Of a stretch of DNA of 64,000 nt, positions 54,370 through 62,912 are shown piece after piece. The DNA comes from Chloroflexota bacterium. GTDB lineage: Bacteria; Chloroflexota; JAHJIN01. The DNA is taken from positions 1 through 64,000 of the forward strand of contig JAHJIN010000454.1 of the NCBI GenBank assembly GCA_018823415.1. Direction: 5' to 3'. The stretch's first letter is position 1. Each line of letters begins with the position of its first letter. The position numbers and the translations under genes were made by a program. The notes under the pieces are model-generated. The model did no database searches. It was not told the DNA's origin and saw nothing but the letters and a program-made list of their open reading frames with translations.

Positions 54370-54398
54370 TTATAGCACACCGGGATGCTATTGTCACC
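54370..54398 (-). promoter_or_regulatory. Promoter of the REC-GGDEF operon
   Basis: Minus strand GTGACA (54398-54393), a 17-nt spacer and a perfect TATAAT (54375-54370). Its -35 overlaps that of the divergent tnaA promoter almost completely. Confidence 0.72.
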
Positions 54399-54420
54399 AG
54401 GGCTGGAACGTGGTAAACTA
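54392..54420 (+). promoter_or_regulatory. Promoter of tnaA
   Basis: TTGTCA (54392-54397), a 17-nt spacer and TAAACT (54415-54420). A GC-rich imperfect hairpin (GCGCG/CGCGC, about 54430-54453) lies in the leader. Confidence 0.58.
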
Positions 54421-54475
54421 GGGGCAAGCACGCGCGTCTCAGCGACGAGCGCGCATTAAACCAAGGAGGTGAATT

Positions 54476-55855
54476 GTGACATTGGTCCTGACAGAACCCT
54501 ATCGCATCAAGGTGGTGGAACCCATTCGGGAGACGACGCCGGCCGAGCGAGACGCGATCATTCGCGAGGCCGGCTATAACGTATTCAACATTCTGGCTCA
54601 AGATGTGACCATCGACCTGCTGACGGACAGTGGCACCTCGGCCATGAGCGACAACCAGTGGGCCGGGATGATGATCGGCGACGAGGCCTATGCCCGCTGC
54701 CGCAACTTTATCAACCTGGAGCACGTGGTCCGTGACGTGTTCGGGTTTCCCCACTTTGTGCCCACGCACCAGGGCCGTGCGGCCGAGCACGTGCTATTTC
54801 CCCTCGTGATCAAGACCGGCGACGTGGTGCCCTCTAACATGCACTTTGACACCACCTATGCCAACATTGCCACATCGGGCGGCCGGCCGGTCAATCTGGT
54901 CATCGACGAAGGTCTGGACCCGCAGGGCGAGCACCCCTTCAAGGGCAACATGGATGTGCTCAAGCTGGAGCGCCTCATCGCTGAGGTGGGCCGCGACCGG
55001 ATTCCCCTGGTCATGCTCACCATCACCAACAACAACGGCGGCGGCCAGCCGGTGTCGGTCGCCAATATCCGGGCCGTCCAGGCGGTCTGCCGGCAGCACG
55101 GCATCCCCTTTTTCCTGGACGCCTGCCGCCACGCCGAAAACGCCTATTTCATCCAGCAGCGCGAGCCCGGCTACCAGGACGTGCCGGTGCGCGACATCGT
55201 CCGACAGGTGTTTGACCTGGCCGACGGCTGCACCATGAGCGCCAAAAAAGATGGCCTGGCGAACATTGGGGGCTTTTTGGCCGTGCGCGACGTGGGCCTA
55301 TACGAGCGCATCTGCCAGCGGCTCATCCTCATCGAGGGGTTCCCCACCTATGGGGGGCTGGCCGGGCGCGACCTGGAGGCGATGGCCCGGGGCCTGCTGG
55401 AAGCCCTGGACGAGCGTTACCTGGCCTGGCGGATCGGGCAGGTGCGTTATCTGGCCGAGCGCTTGCAAGAGTACGGGGTGCCCATCCTGACGCCGCCGGG
55501 CGGTCACGCCGTCTACCTGGACGCGCGGCGATTCCTGCCACACATTCCCCAGGACCAGTTTCCGGCCCAGGCACTCGCGGTGGCACTCTATGCCGCCGGC
55601 GGCATCCGCGCCGTCGAGATTGGCTCGGTGATGAACGCGCACCAGGACCCGGATACCGGCGAGTGGGACTACCCGGCCCTGGAACTGGTGCGGCTGGCGA
55701 TCCCGCGCCGGGTCTATACCAACAGTCACATGGATTACGTGGCGGCCGTGGCCGGCGACCTGTATCGCCGGCGCGAGGAATTGCACGGCCTGCACATCGT
55801 CCATCAGGCGCCGTTTTTGCGGCACTTTACTGCCCGGTTCGAACCGGTGGCCTGA
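54476..55855 (+). CDS. tnaA: Tryptophanase (tryptophan indole-lyase)
   Basis: PLP enzyme of 459 aa that cleaves tryptophan to indole, pyruvate and ammonia. The Schiff-base lysine is K258, the second lysine of [20 protein letters not shown] near the C-terminus matches tryptophanase; the corresponding tyrosine phenol-lyase segment carries Met and Arg (MERG), so TPL is less likely. [13 protein letters not shown]-type and [15 protein letters not shown] segments are intact. The GTG start has AAGGAGGTG just before it. It would let the cell use amino acids and release indole, and is regulated from a promoter shared with a c-di-GMP gene. Confidence 0.88.
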   Translation: MTLVLTEPYRIKVVEPIRETTPAERDAIIREAGYNVFNILAQDVTIDLLTDSGTSAMSDNQWAGMMIGDEAYARCRNFINLEHVVRDVFGFPHFVPTHQGRAAEHVLFPLVIKTGDVVPSNMHFDTTYANIATSGGRPVNLVIDEGLDPQGEHPFKGNMDVLKLERLIAEVGRDRIPLVMLTITNNNGGGQPVSVANIRAVQAVCRQHGIPFFLDACRHAENAYFIQQREPGYQDVPVRDIVRQVFDLADGCTMSAKKDGLANIGGFLAVRDVGLYERICQRLILIEGFPTYGGLAGRDLEAMARGLLEALDERYLAWRIGQVRYLAERLQEYGVPILTPPGGHAVYLDARRFLPHIPQDQFPAQALAVALYAAGGIRAVEIGSVMNAHQDPDTGEWDYPALELVRLAIPRRVYTNSHMDYVAAVAGDLYRRREELHGLHIVHQAPFLRHFTARFEPVA

Positions 55856-55859
55856 CCGG

Positions 55860-56987
55860 TCACAGCAGCAGTTGGGCATCGCCCAGGCTGTAAAAGCGAT
55901 AGCCGGCCCGGATCGCCTCCTGGTACGACCGGCGGATCAGGTCGTGGCCGGCAAAAGCGCTCACCAGCAACAAGAGCGTGGACCGGGGCAGGTGAAAATT
56001 GGTGATAAGGGCATCCACCGCGCGAAAGCGATAGCCCGGCATGATAAACAGATCGGTGGCACCCTGGAACGCGGCGACTGTTTGCCAGCCGCACGCGCCT
56101 TCGCGACCGCAGGCAGCCTGCGCGGCAGTTTCCAGCACGCGCACGGCCGTAGTGCCCACGGCTACGATGCGCCGGCCCTCTAGCCGGGCCTGGTTGAGCC
56201 GCCGGGCCACGTTGGCGGTCAGCTCACACCACTCGGTGTGCATCTGGTGCTGGCTCACGTCCTCCTCGGCGATGGGCCGGAACGTGTCCAGCGAGATGTG
56301 CAGCGTCACCGTTTCGAACTGGACGTCCTGGCGGCGCAGGGCCAGCAGCAGGTCCGGCGTAAAGTGCAGGCCGGCCGTGGGTGCCGCCACTGACCCCGGG
56401 GTGTGGGCATAGACCGTTTGGTAGCGCGCCGGGTCGGCCAGCGGGGTGTGGATGTAGGGCGGCAGGGGCAGCACGCCCAGCGCATCCAGCAGGGGCAGGA
56501 TGGGCCGGTCGAATCGAACCACACGCCCGCCACTGGCCGGCGTTCGTGCGATGACCTGGGCCTCCACGTGGTCCCCGGCCGCGTCGGCAAAGGCCAGGCG
56601 GGTGCCCTCGCGGACGCGGCGGCCGGGCCGCACCAGGGCCTCCCAGGTCACGTCGTCGCGGGGGCGCAGCAGCAGCAACTCCACCTGACCGCCGGTGGGC
56701 ACCTTGTGACCGAACAGCCGCGCGTGGATGACCCGGCTCTCGTTGCCCACCAGCACATCGCCGGGCCGCAGGTACTCGCCCAGCTCGTAAAACCGGCAGT
56801 GCTCGATCTGGCCGGCGCCGCCATCACGGTCGCGGTCGCCATCGCGGTCGCCATCGCGATGCACCACCATGAGCCGGGCCGCATCGCGCGGCTCGATGGG
56901 CGTCTGGGCGATGAACTCGGGGAGTAGATCGTAGTCGAAATCGCTGGTTTTCAGAGGATCGGAGTCGGTCTTGACATTTCCGAACAT
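55860..56987 (-). CDS. queA: QueA: SAM:tRNA ribosyltransferase-isomerase
   Basis: Makes epoxyqueuosine in tRNA by transferring the ribosyl part of SAM. Length 375 aa with this start. Conserved SDFDYDLLPEFIAQTP at the N-terminus, LRPGDVLVGNESRVI, APTAGLHFT and ATDLFIMPGY are QueA motifs. After residue ~36 a low-complexity stretch HRDGDRDGDRDRDGG is encoded by a 12-bp tandem repeat. No start codon sits exactly at the conserved end; ATGs at 56987 and 57005 are candidates, neither with a clear ribosome site. Confidence 0.86.
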   Translation of the reverse strand: MFGNVKTDSDPLKTSDFDYDLLPEFIAQTPIEPRDAARLMVVHRDGDRDGDRDRDGGAGQIEHCRFYELGEYLRPGDVLVGNESRVIHARLFGHKVPTGGQVELLLLRPRDDVTWEALVRPGRRVREGTRLAFADAAGDHVEAQVIARTPASGGRVVRFDRPILPLLDALGVLPLPPYIHTPLADPARYQTVYAHTPGSVAAPTAGLHFTPDLLLALRRQDVQFETVTLHISLDTFRPIAEEDVSQHQMHTEWCELTANVARRLNQARLEGRRIVAVGTTAVRVLETAAQAACGREGACGWQTVAAFQGATDLFIMPGYRFRAVDALITNFHLPRSTLLLLVSAFAGHDLIRRSYQEAIRAGYRFYSLGDAQLLL

Positions 56988-56999
56988 TTGTGCTATTCT
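56971..56999 (+). promoter_or_regulatory. Upstream ssb promoter candidate, inside the queA 5' end
   Basis: TTGACA (56971-56976), a 17-nt spacer and TATTCT (56994-56999) on the plus strand, antisense to the start of queA. Confidence 0.45.
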
Positions 57000-57027
57000 A
57001 CTCATGCGAGAAGCGAATGGCCGTCGA

Positions 57028-57056
57028 TAGACAGACGGGCCGGGTTCGTGTATAAT
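57028..57056 (+). promoter_or_regulatory. Promoter of ssb
   Basis: TAGACA (57028-57033), a 17-nt spacer and perfect TATAAT (57051-57056). The leader of about 175 nt contains a small ATCCGA/TCGGAT stem before the AAAGGAG ribosome site. Confidence 0.68.
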
Positions 57057-57237
57057 AGGCCTAACCCGTAGGATTTTTGTACAATGAGCCAAGAATTTCC
57101 ACAAGCATCAACTTGGTTGGATCTGGCTTGGTAACGCAGCGACTTCATCCGAGTTAGACATCGGATTTCATGGCACATTTGCAGCAGCGTTGCATCATCG
57201 AGTACGATTAATACCATGCAGAGAAAGGAGCAGCAGA

Positions 57238-57660
57238 ATGTATCAGAAAATCATTATCGTGGGCAATCTTGGTCGAGACCCGGAGATGCGCTATACGCCA
57301 ACCGGCCAGGCCGTCACCAACCTGAATGTCGCCACCAATCGCCGCTGGGCAGATCGGGATGGCAATATGCAGGAAGAGACGATCTGGTTTCGGGTGAGCG
57401 TGTGGGGCAAGCAGGCCGAGTCGTGCAATCAGTACCTCTCCAAGGGGCGCGCCGTGCTGGTCGAGGGGCGACTACGCCCGGATCCGGCCACCGGGGGGCC
57501 GCGCGTCTATCAGCGTCAGGATGGCTCGTGGGGAGCCAGCTTTGAGATCAGCGCGCTATCGGTGCGCTTTTTGGGCGGCGGTCGCGGCGAGTCCACCGAA
57601 AGCCCCGATTTCGAGGGCGAGCCACCACCGGACCTGAACGAAGGCGAGTTGCCGTTCTAG
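57238..57660 (+). CDS. ssb: Single-stranded DNA-binding protein
   Basis: OB-fold SSB of 140 aa: IIVGNLGRDPEMRYTPTGQAV, then FRVSVWGKQAE and the strand VLVEGRL. The C-terminal acidic tail ends DLNEGELPF, the protein-interaction tip. It coats single-stranded DNA in replication and repair. The ATG at 57238 has AAAGGAG at the proper distance. A strong terminator follows. Confidence 0.93.
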   Translation: MYQKIIIVGNLGRDPEMRYTPTGQAVTNLNVATNRRWADRDGNMQEETIWFRVSVWGKQAESCNQYLSKGRAVLVEGRLRPDPATGGPRVYQRQDGSWGASFEISALSVRFLGGGRGESTESPDFEGEPPPDLNEGELPF

Positions 57661-57685
57661 CCATTCAACGGACCAGTCACAAGAG

Positions 57686-57712
57686 GGGGCGGGTGATCAC
57701 CCGCCCCTTTTT
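57686..57712 (+). terminator. Terminator of ssb
   Basis: Ten-base stem GGGGCGGGTG/CACCCGCCCC with loop AT, followed by TTTTT (57108-relative tail at 57708-57712). On the minus strand there is no T-run, so it serves ssb. Confidence 0.92.
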
Positions 57713-57719
57713 GCGTGTA

Positions 57720-58571
57720 TTACAGGCGCCGCTGGCGACCGCCATGCATGAGGCCTGGCTGGCACGTGCGGCAGAAATTGGTTTCGGACCGGCCGCCGCG
57801 CCCGTGCGTGACCTTGCTGACCGGGCTGCCGCAACGCGGGCAGGGCTGGCCGGCCTTGCCGTGCACGCTCAAGAAATCGCGCACCTCCACGTCAATGGCA
57901 TCCCCCACCCGCTCTCGCAGCGTCTCGATGGCTCCGGCGAGGGTGATTTGCACGGCCTCGTAGAGCTGGACCACCTCGTCGTCGCTGAGGCTGGGCCGCC
58001 GGCGAAACGGGTAGATGCCAGCCTGCCAGCAAATCTCGTCGGCATAGGCGTTGCCAATGCCGGCCACAAAGGACTGGTTGGTGAGAATGCCCTTGACCTC
58101 GCCGGTGTGCCGCCGCAATCGCCCGCGAAAGGCGTCCCGGGTCAGGGCCGGGTCGGTGGCGTCTGGCCCCAGGTCGGCCCAGCCCGGCACCCGGGTCAGA
58201 TCGCCCAACGGGGTGAGGTACACCTTGCCCATGTCCTTGGCGTCGTGGTAGCGCAGCTCGCAGCCGTCGGACAGGCCCAGCACCAGGGCGTCGCGGGATC
58301 GATGGCGCGATAACGGCTCGCCGTACCGGATGCGCCCGGCCAGCATGGGGTTGATGACCAGCGTGGTCTCATCGTCGAAGGGCAGGAGCAGGAACTTGCC
58401 CCGGCGGCCCACGTCGGTGAAGCGCCGGCCCACCAGTCGCTCGGCCGCATCGCCGCCCAGCAGATTGCGCACCACGAGGGGCCGGCGCACCTCCGCCGCC
58501 ACGATCTCGACGCCGGCGAGTCGTGGGGCCAGGACCTCGCGGATCACTTCCAGGTCCGGCAGCTCGGGCAC
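57720..58571 (-). CDS. mutM: Formamidopyrimidine-DNA glycosylase/endonuclease VIII-like
   Basis: Base-excision repair glycosylase of 283 aa. It begins MPELPDLEV, retaining the catalytic P2 and E3; the central NQSFVAGIGNAYADEI holds the helix-two-turn-helix, and the C-terminal zinc finger is CPRCGS ... FCRTCQ. It removes oxidised purines such as 8-oxoguanine. PELPDLEV rather than PELPEVE hints at an Fpg/Nei variant. It lies in the leftward operon just after the esterase gene. Confidence 0.86.
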   Translation of the reverse strand: MPELPDLEVIREVLAPRLAGVEIVAAEVRRPLVVRNLLGGDAAERLVGRRFTDVGRRGKFLLLPFDDETTLVINPMLAGRIRYGEPLSRHRSRDALVLGLSDGCELRYHDAKDMGKVYLTPLGDLTRVPGWADLGPDATDPALTRDAFRGRLRRHTGEVKGILTNQSFVAGIGNAYADEICWQAGIYPFRRRPSLSDDEVVQLYEAVQITLAGAIETLRERVGDAIDVEVRDFLSVHGKAGQPCPRCGSPVSKVTHGRGGRSETNFCRTCQPGLMHGGRQRRL

Positions 58572-58577
58572 GACCGC

Positions 58578-59324
58578 TTACACCCCGGCCCTTTCCCGCA
58601 CGTAATCCACCACCGTCTGGATCGTCGCATCGCTCTCGCAGTCGCGGAACATCTCGTGCTCTGTCACCTCGAACCAGACGAGGCGCTTCTGGTCCGGGGG
58701 CGTGCCGATGTTGTTATAGATGACCTCTGAGGCTTCCGGGGCGACGGTGGTGTCCTTGCGGCTGTGCATGATGAGGGCCGGGACGTGTATCTCCGGCAGG
58801 CGGCGGCGCACCGTCTTGATCAGGTCAAAGAGGGTAGAGACGGCGTCGGTGGGAGCCCAGGCATAGTTGGTGTCGTACTGAGCCAGCGCCGGGTCGGTAT
58901 AGACCGGGGGCATGTTCACCTTGTCTATGAGCCGGGTTACCAGGGGGGCCAGGAAGTGGAGAGGTCGCCCCGGCGCCAGGGGGTTCGCGAGCTGAATGGC
59001 CCCGGCGGCCACGATGATGCTGTCGACGACGTCTGGGTGATCCGCCGCCAGGGTCAGCGCCACCAGGCCGCCCAGGCTGTGCCCAAATACGATGGCCTTG
59101 TCGGCTTCTGTGAGCAGATCCTGTAAGGCCGCCTCGGCATCGGCCACCCAGTCCGTCCAGGCGACGCCGCGCAGGGCCTCCGGCGTCTCGCCGCCGTGGC
59201 CCCGCAGGACCGGCATGCGCGTGGGCAGGCCCAGCGCCTGGATAGGTGCTTCCACGCCGTTCACGCAGTCCAGGCTGGACGTGAAACCGTGCACGATGAG
59301 TACGCCATAAGGTTTTTTGGTCAT
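58578..59324 (-). CDS. Carboxylesterase/monoacylglycerol lipase-like hydrolase
   Basis: Alpha/beta-hydrolase of 248 aa. VLIVHGFTSS contains the oxyanion turn, the nucleophile is Ser83 in VFGHSLGGLVAL, the acid lies in MHSRKDTTV and the His in TEHEMF. The length and motifs fit bacterial carboxylesterases. The ATG at 59324 has ACGAGGAGAAA upstream, which is the tail of the repeat element that forms its leader. Substrate unknown. Confidence 0.83.
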   Translation of the reverse strand: MTKKPYGVLIVHGFTSSLDCVNGVEAPIQALGLPTRMPVLRGHGGETPEALRGVAWTDWVADAEAALQDLLTEADKAIVFGHSLGGLVALTLAADHPDVVDSIIVAAGAIQLANPLAPGRPLHFLAPLVTRLIDKVNMPPVYTDPALAQYDTNYAWAPTDAVSTLFDLIKTVRRRLPEIHVPALIMHSRKDTTVAPEASEVIYNNIGTPPDQKRLVWFEVTEHEMFRDCESDATIQTVVDYVRERAGV

Positions 59325-59340
59325 GGTTTCTCCTCGTCTA

Positions 59341-59400
59341 CTATGTTCACGGAGGACCACAGTCCCCGTGCCATGCGGCGGACTATGGTCCGCCTCGAAC
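59341..59400 (-). repeat. Paired-hairpin leader element, copy B (upstream of the esterase)
   Basis: Read leftward it starts GTTCGAGGCGGACC and ends GTGAACATAG. Hairpin 1 is GGCGGAC/GTCCGCC with a four-base loop; hairpin 2 is ACGGGGAC/GTCCTCCGT around TGTG. Copy A at 39826-39903 has the same parts with a longer first loop. The esterase's ACGAGGAGAAA ribosome site follows directly, as with cysK. Confidence 0.8.
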
Positions 59401-59430
59401 CAATATCACCACCTCGCTTTTGTCCCGCGA

Positions 59431-59805
59431 TTAGATCAGGCTCCCCAGCAGGATCAGGACGGACGCGGTGGTAAAGATCACCGGGCATAGCTTGAACGGC
59501 AGGTAGTTGACCTTGAATCCCGTGAACAGCGAGATGACGGATAGCGCATTGAGCATCACAAAGGTGAGCCAGTAGACGGCCTGCGAAACCGCGCTGGACT
59601 GGTCGATGAACGTGACGGTTGCGACGACGACGGCGATAAAGATCAGCGCTGCGCCCTCGATGATCCACTCCATGGTGATGATGCGCTTGTTGTCCGGCGA
59701 GATGTCCCCGAACCCCGCCACGATGGACCGGGTGGGAAACAGGTGCGCGATGCCCCAGAAGAGCAAAAAGCACGAACCCAGGTAGAGCAATATCTGATTG
59801 ACCAC
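59431..59805 (-). CDS. Small unknown membrane protein
   Basis: Protein of 124 aa with four hydrophobic helices (about residues 5-25, 42-65, 72-95 and 103-122). No family recognised. The GTG start at 59805 has GGAGGTGAACC just before it. It is the gene upstream of the esterase in the leftward run; the repeat element separates the two. Confidence 0.63.
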   Translation of the reverse strand: MVNQILLYLGSCFLLFWGIAHLFPTRSIVAGFGDISPDNKRIITMEWIIEGAALIFIAVVVATVTFIDQSSAVSQAVYWLTFVMLNALSVISLFTGFKVNYLPFKLCPVIFTTASVLILLGSLI

Positions 59806-59855
59806 GGTTCACCTCCAGATAACGATAGCGTATGATCTGGACCAGCCTCAGCCGA

Positions 59856-60290
59856 TCAGCGCCGGGCCGCGATCTGTTCCGCCAGCCAGCGGGCGTGGGC
59901 CTCTTCGTCGCGGAGGTGGCGCCGGAGCATGGCTACGGTTTCCTCGTCATTGATGGTCGCGATGTGGGCGCGATAGGCAGCGGTGGCGCGCTCTTCTTCG
60001 TCCAGGTCCAGTTGGAGCATCTGGGCTGCGCGGGCAAAACGGCTGGTAGCGGCGATGGCCCGGCCGGAGGCGGTGGTGAACTGGTCCATCGACTGTGGCT
60101 CGCCGCCCAGGTCCCGGATGCGCTGCGCCAGCTCGGCGGCGTGGCGCTCTTCTACCGCCAGGATCCCGGCCAAACCCCGGTTCAGGGCCTCGTCCGAGAT
60201 TGCCGCCACGTGGGCCTGGTAGATGAGAATGGCGTTCCACTCCAGGTGCAGGTCCTGGTTGAGCAACTCGACGACGTCGACCGGGCTCAC
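59856..60290 (-). CDS. Ferritin-like diiron/bacterioferritin-like protein
   Basis: Four-helix protein of 144 aa with the ferritin pattern: EWNAILIYQAH in helix 1, VEERHAAELA in helix 2, DEEERATAAYRAHIA in helix 3 and DEEAHARWLAEQ in helix 4, giving the E/H metal ligands expected of a diiron site. No heme or Fe-export signature is seen. The GTG start overlaps the stop of the STAND-like gene, so they are coupled. Confidence 0.78.
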   Translation of the reverse strand: MSPVDVVELLNQDLHLEWNAILIYQAHVAAISDEALNRGLAGILAVEERHAAELAQRIRDLGGEPQSMDQFTTASGRAIAATSRFARAAQMLQLDLDEEERATAAYRAHIATINDEETVAMLRRHLRDEEAHARWLAEQIAARR

Positions 60291-61909
60291 GGTTTCCCTT
60301 TCTGCCGCTGGCGCAATTCCTGGGCCTGGCGCTGGTAATCAGCCACGGCCTCGTGATCGTTGGCCTGGCGGGCCAGTTGGCTCAACTGGTCCAGGGCCAC
60401 GATCTCCTGGGCCACATCACCCAGTCGCTGAAAGATGGAGCGAGCATATTCCAGCTCGCGGCGCGCGCTGGCGCGCTCGCCCATATCTTGCAGGAGAATC
60501 GCCAGGTTGCCGGTAAAGGCCGCCGCGTCCCAGTCTTCGCCTTCGGTCTGAGCCGCCCAACGGGCTTGCTCCAACCGCCGGCGCAACTCTTGCCAGTAGC
60601 CGTGCGTCCACAAAAAGCCTTCCTGATTGCCCCGGGTGGTGGCAGTCAAGGCCCAGGCATAGCCGCGCACCGCGGCGTGATCGTTTGCGTCCACCGCCCG
60701 GTCCATGCCCAGCAAGGCGTTGGCCCGCACGATTTCCAGCTCGTCAGGGCGGTTGCGATAGGCCAGGCAGTATGCCAGATACGAGGCGCGATGGGCGCGA
60801 TGGGCCACCGGTCGCTCGCCGGCGTATTCCAGAAGGGCCGAGGCGCTGAGGTAAAGGCGCGGGTGCAGGCGATAGCCCCAGTCGGACGCCGGCTCCACCA
60901 GCCCGCGCTCGGCCAGTCGTTGCAGCGCCGCGCTGACGGCGGCGGTGGGCGAGTCGCCGGGCGATAGATTGCCCAGCACTTGCGTGTGCCCGGCGGCGGT
61001 CAGCATGCCCACCACTTCGCTCACCGAGAACACGCCCGGGGCCAGTGCGCCCAACCAGCGCCACAGGCAGGCGTCAGCCGGCGCGCGGGTTTCGAGCATG
61101 GCGTAATTGGCGGCCAGGCACCGGGTCACCGGGTCTTTTGCGGCCTGCATGTGGCCGTCCTGGCGCAGCACATCCAGCCAGGGGCCGGGGTCGCGCAGAC
61201 GCGCCAATAGCGATTGCGGGCTATCCTGGGCGGCAGCTCGCGCGACCAGGGCCAGGGCCAGAGGCACGCCCTGCGCGTGTCGGGCCGCCGCGTCGGCAAA
61301 GGCATCTATCAGCACGCCGTCGCTCAACGAGGCCAGGAACTGCATGGCGATGCTGGTGGGCCATGCAGCCACAGGCTGGGGTATCACGCCCAGCATGGCA
61401 GCCACCGCCGGCTCGCTGGTGGTGACGAGAAGCGTGGCCCGGTCTGGCAGGGCCTGACATAGCACCTGGATACCTTCCATCCACACGGCCCGGGCCTCGT
61501 CCAGGACGACCAACAATGGAGGCTCCGTCTCGGCGCGCGCGAGTAGTATCTGCCGCAAGGCCTGGACTCGCTGGGCCGGGCCGGGCGCATAGCTGGCCGA
61601 TTGACCCAGGCGCTGCGCCCACGCAGACAGGATGGGCAGCGGGTTGCCGTTGGCGGTGAACAAGTCGGCCCACAGGGTAAGGCCGGACCAGTGCGCTGCC
61701 CAATGTGCGGCCAGGGTCGTGGTACCCAGGCCGCGCTGGCCCATCAGGATCAGTGGCCCCGGCGGGGTCTCTTTGGCCGCCAGCGAACGCCGCAGCACAT
61801 CCAACTCGGCCTGGCGGTCGAGAAAGGGGGCTACCGGCGGCGGGGGCGCGGCAACAACCTGGAGCCACGCCTCAATACGCGATTGGTCTACACGATCGGC
61901 TTTAGCCAT
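60287..61909 (-). CDS. STAND/NB-ARC-like ATPase with TPR-like C-terminus; Walker A lysine missing
   Basis: Protein of 540 aa. The N-terminal linker precedes FLDRQAELDVLRRSLAA, the usual start of STAND NTPases. The P-loop reads GQRGLGTTTLA (residues 57-67): the invariant Lys is Thr, encoded by ACC at about 61718. Walker B is intact in LLVVLDEA. The C-terminal region has helical TPR-like repeats (WAAQTEGEDWDAAAFTGNLA and following). NTP hydrolysis may therefore be lost. The gene is coupled to a ferritin-like gene and overlaps the URO-D gene. Confidence 0.76.
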   Translation of the reverse strand: MAKADRVDQSRIEAWLQVVAAPPPPVAPFLDRQAELDVLRRSLAAKETPPGPLILMGQRGLGTTTLAAHWAAHWSGLTLWADLFTANGNPLPILSAWAQRLGQSASYAPGPAQRVQALRQILLARAETEPPLLVVLDEARAVWMEGIQVLCQALPDRATLLVTTSEPAVAAMLGVIPQPVAAWPTSIAMQFLASLSDGVLIDAFADAAARHAQGVPLALALVARAAAQDSPQSLLARLRDPGPWLDVLRQDGHMQAAKDPVTRCLAANYAMLETRAPADACLWRWLGALAPGVFSVSEVVGMLTAAGHTQVLGNLSPGDSPTAAVSAALQRLAERGLVEPASDWGYRLHPRLYLSASALLEYAGERPVAHRAHRASYLAYCLAYRNRPDELEIVRANALLGMDRAVDANDHAAVRGYAWALTATTRGNQEGFLWTHGYWQELRRRLEQARWAAQTEGEDWDAAAFTGNLAILLQDMGERASARRELEYARSIFQRLGDVAQEIVALDQLSQLARQANDHEAVADYQRQAQELRQRQKGKP

Positions 61910-62900
61910 AGGTCTCCACAGCGCGACGCGCCACTTGCAGGTTTTCCGCTGGCACGGCGGGCGGCACCACGCACCCGGGGCCTATAATCAGCCGGCGGCC
62001 GCCGGTCTGCGTGATGGCGTCGTGAACCTGCGCTTCTATCTGGGCCGGCGTGCCTTCCATCAAGGTGTCCCACTCGTCCAGGCCGCCCAACACCGCGCCG
62101 CCGAATCGAGTCAGGGCCTCGGCCAGCGTCGGCGCGGTGCGGCGATCGTGCCAGTTGATGACCTGGATGTCCGGCCATGCCGCCACGCGGTCGAACAAGA
62201 TGTCCTGTCCGTGCACGTGGACCACGACGAGCGCGCCGCGCACCGCGTGCAGGATCATGCGGTCATAGGTCTCGCCAAACTCGGCGTATTCATCGGCGGT
62301 GAGCAGCTCGCGGGTGGCGCACTGGGTGGCAAAGAAAAGGCCGTCGGCGCCGGCGTCTAGACAGGCCCGGGCCAGGCGCACCGAGGTTTCGGTGATGACG
62401 CGCAGGCCGGCGTGCAGCGCAGCCGGGCTCTGGCGCAGATCCTCCAGGTACCGCGGGCCGGCCAGCTTTTTCGCCAGCGACAGCGGGCTGAAAACCGTGG
62501 CGATCACGGGCACCTGATCGTGGAGTACCTCGGTCAGGCCCCGCAGACCCTCCAGGACGATGCCGTTCATGCCCCGGCCAACCTGGAGCGATAGGGGTTG
62601 CAGACCTTCCCAGTCGGCTGGCCGATGGACCACACGCGACAGGTAATCGCGCGTGCCTTCGGGGCTGCCCTGAAACTCGGTTTCCACACCCCAGTCTTCG
62701 ACGGCATAGGACCCGGCCGGCGAGAATTTGACGAGGTCGCAATCATAGGTCTGTTGAAAATCCAGGTGCGCGCGGATCAGCCCATCCACGCTTTGATCCG
62801 CGTGGGGCCAATGGCGCCACAAGCTGATGGGCGTCCGATCGGTTTCGGCGCCCTGGAGTGTCGCCAGCAGGCGCTCGCGATGAGTCATTGCTCCAACCAT
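61902..62900 (-). CDS. Uroporphyrinogen decarboxylase-family (URO-D) protein
   Basis: TIM-barrel protein of 332 aa in the URO-D superfamily: TDRTPISLWRHW near the N-terminus, a central DAGADGLFFATQ, and FGGAVLGGLDE with IGPGCVVPP near the C-terminus. Because HemE, cobalamin methyltransferases (MtaA/CmuA-type) and uncharacterised paralogues share this fold, the substrate cannot be named; it lacks the classic HemE N-terminal RQAGR. Two ATGs (62900 and 62888) could start; AAAGGAG supports the first. Confidence 0.8.
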   Translation of the reverse strand: MVGAMTHRERLLATLQGAETDRTPISLWRHWPHADQSVDGLIRAHLDFQQTYDCDLVKFSPAGSYAVEDWGVETEFQGSPEGTRDYLSRVVHRPADWEGLQPLSLQVGRGMNGIVLEGLRGLTEVLHDQVPVIATVFSPLSLAKKLAGPRYLEDLRQSPAALHAGLRVITETSVRLARACLDAGADGLFFATQCATRELLTADEYAEFGETYDRMILHAVRGALVVVHVHGQDILFDRVAAWPDIQVINWHDRRTAPTLAEALTRFGGAVLGGLDEWDTLMEGTPAQIEAQVHDAITQTGGRRLIIGPGCVVPPAVPAENLQVARRAVETYG

Positions 62901-62912
62901 ACATCGTCTCCT

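Noticed and set aside
54476-55855. Tyrosine phenol-lyase instead of tryptophanase
   Set aside because: The C-terminal VEIGS motif and overall pattern fit tryptophanase; TPL carries Met/Arg there.
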